Below are positions 59,474 to 64,000 of a DNA stretch of 64,000 nt, in pieces. The notes beneath the pieces were generated by a model. It did not search any database, was not told where the DNA came from, and was given only the letters and a program-made list of their open reading frames with translations. Numbering within the stretch: the stretch's first letter is position 1; every line of letters starts with the position of its first letter. The position numbers were made by a program, and so were the translations under genes. The DNA comes from Aquabacterium sp. (lineage in GTDB: Bacteria > Pseudomonadota > Gammaproteobacteria > Burkholderiales > Burkholderiaceae_C), in NCBI GenBank assembly GCA_023266355.1, contig JAHFQM010000005.1, positions 248,001-312,000 of the forward strand, written 5' to 3'.

Positions 59474-60748
59474 TCACAGCGTGTGGGTGCGGTCGCCGTG
59501 GGCAAAGCCGATGGCCTCGAACCAGGGGCCCTTGACGAAGCCGATGACCTTGAAGAGCTCGCCCATTTCGTGCTCGGCCACCAGCATCTGCAGGGCAACG
59601 CGGGACTGGATGTCGGCGGCGTTGCTGGCCTGGCCGGTGCGCGCCAGGGCCTCGCCCAGGCCGCAGTTGCTCAGGAAGCGGCCCTGGCTGCAGTAGCCCA
59701 GCACCTCCCAGCCGGCGTCCTGCCCGGCCAGGGCGATGCCGGTGAAGTTCACGTGCGCGGTGATGTCCTTGTCGCCGACCATGGCCAGCGGGTCGGGGTC
59801 GGCCGTGTGGGCGTGGTGGCACATCAGGGTGCCGCCGTGGCGCTGGGGCAGGTAGTACTCGGCCTCGGGGAAGCCGTAGTCCAGGAAGAAGGCCGCGCCA
59901 CGCGTCATGCGCTGCGCGAGGGTGGTGACGAAGGCCTCGGCCTGGCCGTGGGTTTCGGTGACGGTGCCCGGCGGGTAAGCGCTGTCAGGGTGCTCGGTGG
60001 GTGGGCGCACGCCCTCGGGGGCCGGGCGGTCGGCCCAGGTGAAGGTGGGGTGCGGGTGAAGCGCTGCCTGGGTGGCGGTGGTGGTGGTTGAGCTGGTGCC
60101 GGCGGTTGGTCCGGTGGTTGAGCCGGTGGTTACGGGCGCCAAGGCCACGCCGCGCTCCTGCCAACGCGCGCCGTCCCAGCTCAGCAGGTGCACGGGCATG
60201 GCGTCGAGCACCTCGTTGCCGACGATGACGCCCGACATCGCTTCGGGCAGGCTGTCGGCCCAGATCACCTTGTGGACCAGGCTGGGGTGGGCCTTGATCA
60301 GGCGCTGGTGCTGGCGGTCGCGCAGCGAGCCCGACAGGTCCACGATCACGTAGCGCTGGATGCGGTCGCCCAGCTCGCCCAGCAGCTGCTCGGCCAGGGC
60401 GCCGGTGCCCGCGCCGAACTCCCAGACCTCGTCGGTGCCGGTGGCGTCCAGGGCCTGCAGCACTTGGCGCGCCAGCACCTCGCCGAACAGGGGCGTCAGC
60501 TCCGGTGCGGTGACGAAGTCGCTGCCGTCTTGCGGGCGCTGGCCCAGCACGCGCCGCCCGCCGCTGTAGTAGCCCAGGCCGGGGGCGTACAGCGCCAACT
60601 CCATGAAGCGCTCGAAGCCCATCCAGCCGCCGCGCTCGCGGATTTCATGGGCGATCAGCTCGGCCAGCGGGTGGCCGCTGACGGGCGCGGCCACTACACT
60701 GTGGCCCTTGTCGCTGGACAGGTGGGTGGATGGCGTGGAGCGGTTCAT
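59474..60748 (-). CDS. SAM-dependent methyltransferase, NDUFAF7 / COG1565 family
   Basis: The 424-residue protein has the family start [23 protein letters not shown], the SAM-binding [14 protein letters not shown] (about 115), and [14 protein letters not shown] (about 172). A Thr/Ser-rich insert ([19 protein letters not shown], about 205-225) and a Pro/His-rich stretch interrupt the core, unlike most homologues. Mitochondrial NDUFAF7 methylates an arginine of complex I. The bacterial role is uncertain. The ATG at 60748 is preferred; it is divergent from the folM-like gene. Confidence 0.85.
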   Translation of the reverse strand: MNRSTPSTHLSSDKGHSVVAAPVSGHPLAELIAHEIRERGGWMGFERFMELALYAPGLGYYSGGRRVLGQRPQDGSDFVTAPELTPLFGEVLARQVLQALDATGTDEVWEFGAGTGALAEQLLGELGDRIQRYVIVDLSGSLRDRQHQRLIKAHPSLVHKVIWADSLPEAMSGVIVGNEVLDAMPVHLLSWDGARWQERGVALAPVTTGSTTGPTAGTSSTTTTATQAALHPHPTFTWADRPAPEGVRPPTEHPDSAYPPGTVTETHGQAEAFVTTLAQRMTRGAAFFLDYGFPEAEYYLPQRHGGTLMCHHAHTADPDPLAMVGDKDITAHVNFTGIALAGQDAGWEVLGYCSQGRFLSNCGLGEALARTGQASNAADIQSRVALQMLVAEHEMGELFKVIGFVKGPWFEAIGFAHGDRTHTL

Positions 60749-60852
60749 GGCCGCATTGTGTCGGAAGGCGCGGGCCACCGCATGCACGCCCTGGCCGCGG
60801 CCATCCGCATCACCGCCGCACCACCGCCGCGAGCGCCTCCGAGAACCAAGCC

Positions 60853-61662
60853 GTGAATGCATCCTTGAACGACCCCCTGCCTTCAGGCGCACCGGCGCTG
60901 CCCGAGCGCTGCGCCCGCGTCGCGCTGGTGACGGGTGCGGGCAAGCGCCTGGGCCGCGAGATCGCCTTGTGCCTGGCGGGCCAGGGCTGGGACGTGGCCG
61001 TGCACTGCCGCGCCTCGCGCGCCGAGGCCGAGGCCACCGCCGCCGACATCCGCGCCCTGGGCCGCCGAGCCACCGTGCTGTGCGCCGACCTGGCCGACGA
61101 GGCCGCCGCCCGCACCCTGGTGCCCGATGCCTTGGCGGCGCTGGGTCGGCTGGACGCGGTCGTCAACAGCGCCTCCACCTTCGAGTACGACAACGCCGCA
61201 TCCTTCAGTTACGCGATGCTGGAGCGCCACCTGCGCGCCAACACCGCGCCGGCCATCGTGCTGGCGCAGATGCTGGCCGAGCATGTGAAAGCGCGGCAAG
61301 GGGAGGGCGCCGTGGTCAACCTGCTCGACCAGAAGCTGTGGAACCCCAACCCCGATTTCATCAGCTACACCCTGTCGAAGGCCGCGCTGGAATCGGCCAC
61401 GACCTTGCTGGCCCTGGCCCTGGCGCCCGCCGTGCGCGTGCTGGGCGTGGCCCCGGGCCTGACGCTGAGCAGCGAGTGGTTGCAGGGCGCGCAGTTCCAG
61501 CAGGCGCACGCGCTGTCGCCGCTGGGGCGCTCGTCCACCCCGCAGGACGTGGCCGCGACCGTGGCATTCGCGCTGAGCAACCGCTCGATGACCGGCACCA
61601 CGCTGCTGGTCGATGGCGGTCAGCACCTGCAGCGCTTCGAGCGCGATTTTTCGATGATGTGA
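60853..61662 (+). CDS. folM: Short-chain dehydrogenase, FolM-like pteridine reductase
   Basis: The 269-residue SDR starts at a GTG. The cofactor motif VALVTGAGKRLGREIAL (about 23-39), NSAST (about 104), and catalytic YTLSK (about 172) are present. The G-K-R-L-G form of the glycine motif is typical of pteridine reductases and dihydromonapterin reductase. folB follows after 28 bases. This context strongly suggests reduction of pterins, but the substrate is not proven. Confidence 0.82.
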   Translation: MNASLNDPLPSGAPALPERCARVALVTGAGKRLGREIALCLAGQGWDVAVHCRASRAEAEATAADIRALGRRATVLCADLADEAAARTLVPDALAALGRLDAVVNSASTFEYDNAASFSYAMLERHLRANTAPAIVLAQMLAEHVKARQGEGAVVNLLDQKLWNPNPDFISYTLSKAALESATTLLALALAPAVRVLGVAPGLTLSSEWLQGAQFQQAHALSPLGRSSTPQDVAATVAFALSNRSMTGTTLLVDGGQHLQRFERDFSMM

Positions 61663-61690
61663 ACGAAGGCGGAAACGCAAAGGCCCGACC

Positions 61691-62062
61691 ATGTCCCTGA
61701 CCAAAGGCACCCAGACCCTCAGCCTCACCGGCCTGCGCTTCGACGCCAGCCTGGGTGTGCTCGACCACGAGATCAACGCGCCCCAACCCATCATGGTCGA
61801 TGCCGATCTGAACATGGGCAGCCAGCCCCTGCTGCCGCGCGACGATGACATCCTCCATGTGCTGGACTACCGCAAGGTGCGCAGCATCATCATCGAGGAA
61901 TGCACCGCGGTGCACATCAACCTGCTGGAGACGATGATCGGCAAGGTCTGTGACCGGCTGATGGCCTTGCCCGGTGTGCAGGGCGTGCGCGTGAAGATCG
62001 CCAAGCTCGAAATCTTCGACGACTGCGAAGTGGCCATCCGCATGGAAACCGGTCAGTGGTGA
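61691..62062 (+). CDS. folB: Dihydroneopterin aldolase
   Basis: The 123-residue enzyme acts in folate synthesis, turning dihydroneopterin into hydroxymethyl-dihydropterin. Family features are LTGLRFDASLGVLDHE at the start, HVLDYRKVRSIIIEE (about 55) and NLLETMIGKVCDRL (about 77), with the Lys in VRVKIAKLEIF (about 101). It forms an operon with the folM-like gene and probably ttcA, which begins 34 bases later. Confidence 0.92.
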   Translation: MSLTKGTQTLSLTGLRFDASLGVLDHEINAPQPIMVDADLNMGSQPLLPRDDDILHVLDYRKVRSIIIEECTAVHINLLETMIGKVCDRLMALPGVQGVRVKIAKLEIFDDCEVAIRMETGQW

Positions 62063-62095
62063 CAGCGGCGCCCGCATCGGCGAAAATGGAAGGCT

Positions 62096-63220
62096 ATGAG
62101 CCAAGCCACCGCCCCCCTGCCGCCTTTCTTCAACGACACGCCGTCTGTCGACCCTGCCCGCCGCGCGGCCGACGCGCAGCTGTTCGCACAGGCCGCCCTG
62201 GCCGTTGAAGCGGCGGCGGGCGTGTCCGTGGCCGAAGCCGCCTTGCATGCGGCCGAGCGCGCTGAAGCGTCGCAGGCCGAGGCCGAAGACGCCGCCCGCG
62301 CCAAGCGCCACGCCTTCGAGATGAACAAGCTCAGCAAGCGCCTGCACCGCGAGGTGGGCCAAGCCATCACCGACTTCAACATGATCGAAGACGGTGACAA
62401 GGTCATGGTGTGCATGTCCGGTGGCAAGGACAGCTACGGGATGCTCGACATCCTGATGAACCTGCAGCGCCGCGCGCCGATCCAGTTCGAGATCGTGGCC
62501 GTCAACCTCGACCAGAAGCAGCCGGGCTTCCCCGAGCACGTGCTGCCAGAGTACCTGACGAAGGTGGGTGTGCCTTTCCGCATCGAAGAGCAGGACACCT
62601 ACAGCGTGGTCAAGCGCGTGGTGCCCGAAGGCAAGACCACCTGTTCGCTGTGTTCGCGCCTGCGCCGCGGCATCCTCTACCGCGTCGCCACCGAGCTGGG
62701 CTGCACGAAAATCGCGCTCGGCCACCACCGCGACGACATCCTGCAGACGATGTTCATGAACATGTTCTTCGGCTCCAAGATGAAGGGCATGCCCCCGAAG
62801 CTGGTGACCGACAACGGCGAGCACGTCGTCATCCGCCCCATGGCCTATTGCCGCGAGAAGGACCTCGCCACCTACGCCGAGCACCGCGAATTCCCCATCA
62901 TCCCGTGCAACCTGTGCGGCAGCCAGGAAGGCTTGCAGCGCCAGCAGATGCGCGAGATGATCAACGACTGGGACACCCGCTTCCCCGGCCGCGTGGACAA
63001 CATGTTCACCGCGCTGGCCAACATCGTTCCCTCGCACATGATGGACCGCAGCCTCTACCCCTTCGCGACGATCAAGGCCACGGGCGCACCCGTGCCGGGC
63101 GGTGACATCGCCTTCGACGAAGACGAGGGTTGTGGCGACACGCCGGGCGCTGCATCGACCGGCCTGCCCGGTGAAGCCAGTGTCTCGCTGGCCTCGCTGC
63201 GCATCCGCAAGGCAGACTGA
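62096..63220 (+). CDS. ttcA: tRNA 2-thiocytidine(32) synthetase TtcA
   Basis: The 374-residue enzyme thiolates cytidine 32 of tRNAs. The PP-loop [13 protein letters not shown] (about 109) binds ATP. Two CxxC pairs, TTCSLCSR (about 184) and [10 protein letters not shown] (about 272), hold the iron-sulphur cluster. It has a 70-residue Ala/Glu-rich N-terminal extension before the usual start and a 40-residue tail; E. coli TtcA has 311 residues. The start is the ATG at 62096. The DUF4136 gene begins 4 bases after its stop. Confidence 0.93.
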   Translation: MSQATAPLPPFFNDTPSVDPARRAADAQLFAQAALAVEAAAGVSVAEAALHAAERAEASQAEAEDAARAKRHAFEMNKLSKRLHREVGQAITDFNMIEDGDKVMVCMSGGKDSYGMLDILMNLQRRAPIQFEIVAVNLDQKQPGFPEHVLPEYLTKVGVPFRIEEQDTYSVVKRVVPEGKTTCSLCSRLRRGILYRVATELGCTKIALGHHRDDILQTMFMNMFFGSKMKGMPPKLVTDNGEHVVIRPMAYCREKDLATYAEHREFPIIPCNLCGSQEGLQRQQMREMINDWDTRFPGRVDNMFTALANIVPSHMMDRSLYPFATIKATGAPVPGGDIAFDEDEGCGDTPGAASTGLPGEASVSLASLRIRKAD

Positions 63221-63223
63221 GCG

Positions 63224-63946
63224 ATGGGCCTGCGCATGGCACACCCAGGCATCCTGCGCAGCGTCTTGCGCTGGTTCATGCTGCTGGGCGTGGTCTGCGG
63301 TGTGGTCTGGCTGAGCGGCTGTGCCGCCACCTCCGTCACCAGCCAAGTGCAGAGCTTCGGGCAATGGCCGCCAGGGCGTCAGCCAGGCACCTTCGCTTTC
63401 GATGTGTTGCCCTCGCAGCAGGCGCCGCAACAGCCGGGCGCGGTCTCGCAAGACAAGCTCCAGGCCGCCGCCCTGCCCACGTTGAAGGCGCTGGGCTTCA
63501 CCCTGCTGCCGACCGACCAGGCCGAGCGCGCCGATGTGCTGGTCCAACTGGGGCTGAGCGTGCGCGTGGAGCCGCGGTTGCGCTACGAGCCTTACGGACC
63601 GTTCGGGCCGTTCGGACCTTGGGGTCTGTTCCCGCCTGGCGCCTATGCCTACCCTCACGGCCCCTACGGACGTTCGCCGTCCCACTGGCGCGGTGGCTCG
63701 GTCTGGTGGGGCCCCGGCTGGGCCGCCTCGATGGAGCCGCCCTGGGTCACCCTGCGCGTGAGCGTGATCCTGCGGGATCGCCACACCAGCCAGGTCTTGC
63801 ACGAAACCCATGCCTCGCACGACCGCTTGGGCGCGGTGGACGAGTCGGTCCTGCCCTACCTCTTCCAGGCGGCGCTCCAGGACTTCCCCGACGCGCCGTC
63901 CGGGCCCCGGGTGATCGACATCCCCTTGCCGCAGGGCGCGCCTTGA
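63224..63946 (+). CDS. DUF4136-family lipoprotein
   Basis: The 240-residue protein has a signal peptide with a lipobox (VVWLSGC, Cys near 33). The mature part shows DUF4136 features: GTFAFDVLPSQQA, LKALGFTLLPTDQAERADVLVQLGL (first half), a Gly/Pro/Tyr-rich central stretch (YGPFGPFGPWGLFPPGAY), and VSVILRDRHTSQVLHETHA near the end. The function is unknown; outer-membrane location is likely. It lies directly behind ttcA and may be cotranscribed. The last 54 bases of the window hold no gene I can support. Confidence 0.85.
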   Translation: MGLRMAHPGILRSVLRWFMLLGVVCGVVWLSGCAATSVTSQVQSFGQWPPGRQPGTFAFDVLPSQQAPQQPGAVSQDKLQAAALPTLKALGFTLLPTDQAERADVLVQLGLSVRVEPRLRYEPYGPFGPFGPWGLFPPGAYAYPHGPYGRSPSHWRGGSVWWGPGWAASMEPPWVTLRVSVILRDRHTSQVLHETHASHDRLGAVDESVLPYLFQAALQDFPDAPSGPRVIDIPLPQGAP

Positions 63947-64000
63947 ACCTGGCCTTGAGCCTGAGCAGGCGCTTCGCACCGCATGGCATGCTCTGGGGGT

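Noticed and set aside
63747..63989. An 80-residue minus-strand frame at the window end
   Set aside because: Arg/Ala/Pro-rich shadow of the DUF4136 gene with no domain or ribosome-binding site.

Overview
The window is a high-GC stretch of a bacterial chromosome. RecA, UvrA, LpxC, the intracellular PHB depolymerase, PrpE, the B12-dependent MetH that lacks its homocysteine domain, and the neighbourhood recA-recX-sucC-sucD-terC-pilA all point to a betaproteobacterium of the order Burkholderiales (Comamonadaceae / Aquabacterium-Leptothrix group). The genus is an inference, not a measurement. No rRNA, tRNA, CRISPR array, prophage or insertion sequence was recognised. Almost all of the window is dense coding sequence.

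Layout. 1-6000: a truncated membrane Cache-domain sensor, divergent from uvrA, then a hybrid PAS/histidine kinase/receiver protein. 6000-14050 (minus strand): a translationally coupled DUF1800-DUF1501 export pair, metH (pterin, cobalamin and activation domains only), a small DUF465 protein and a patatin-like phospholipase. 14100-18320: recA with an SOS box, recX, then sucC-sucD with a structured leader and a strong terminator. 18370-23200: a TerC-family membrane protein followed by a signalling cassette (Ser/Thr kinase, PP2C phosphatase, double-FHA protein, metallo-beta-lactamase-fold phosphodiesterase-like protein). 23200-25250: pilA with a sigma-54 promoter and a terminator, then a low-GC islet carrying a nucleotidyltransferase-fold gene preceded by a palindromic operator-like element. 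25280-28480: transketolase and glyceraldehyde-3-phosphate dehydrogenase. 28600-33000: a subtilase with a GlyGly-CTERM-type tail, a SPOR protein, a monofunctional BirA and a SET-domain protein. 33000-41430: topB, an orphan PstS-like protein, msrP-msrQ, a noncoding zone with a degenerate 21-bp periodic repeat, an AEC transporter and an exported intradiol-dioxygenase-like lipoprotein. 41570-47450: one 1959-residue polypeptide made of two UvrA units fused head to tail (four ABC domains). 47700-64000: a chemoreceptor, UspA, a hydrolase, a phosphoesterase, a YecA/SEC-C protein, a cupin, a GST-like protein, PHB depolymerase, PrpE, LpxC, a NDUFAF7-type methyltransferase, folM-like SDR, folB, ttcA and a DUF4136 lipoprotein.

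Functional links: DNA repair is unusually well represented (canonical UvrA, tandem UvrA, RecA/RecX, TopB). Carbon metabolism includes SucCD, Tkt, Gap, PhaZ and PrpE. The kinase-phosphatase-FHA set forms a plausible phosphothreonine signalling module placed next to the type IV pilin gene. The most unusual items are the tandem UvrA, the islet nucleotidyltransferase with its operator, the GlyGly-CTERM protease, the 21-bp heptad-phased repeat, and the hairpin leader ahead of sucC. Start sites were chosen by ribosome-binding site, domain start and overlap; those that remain unsure are flagged.
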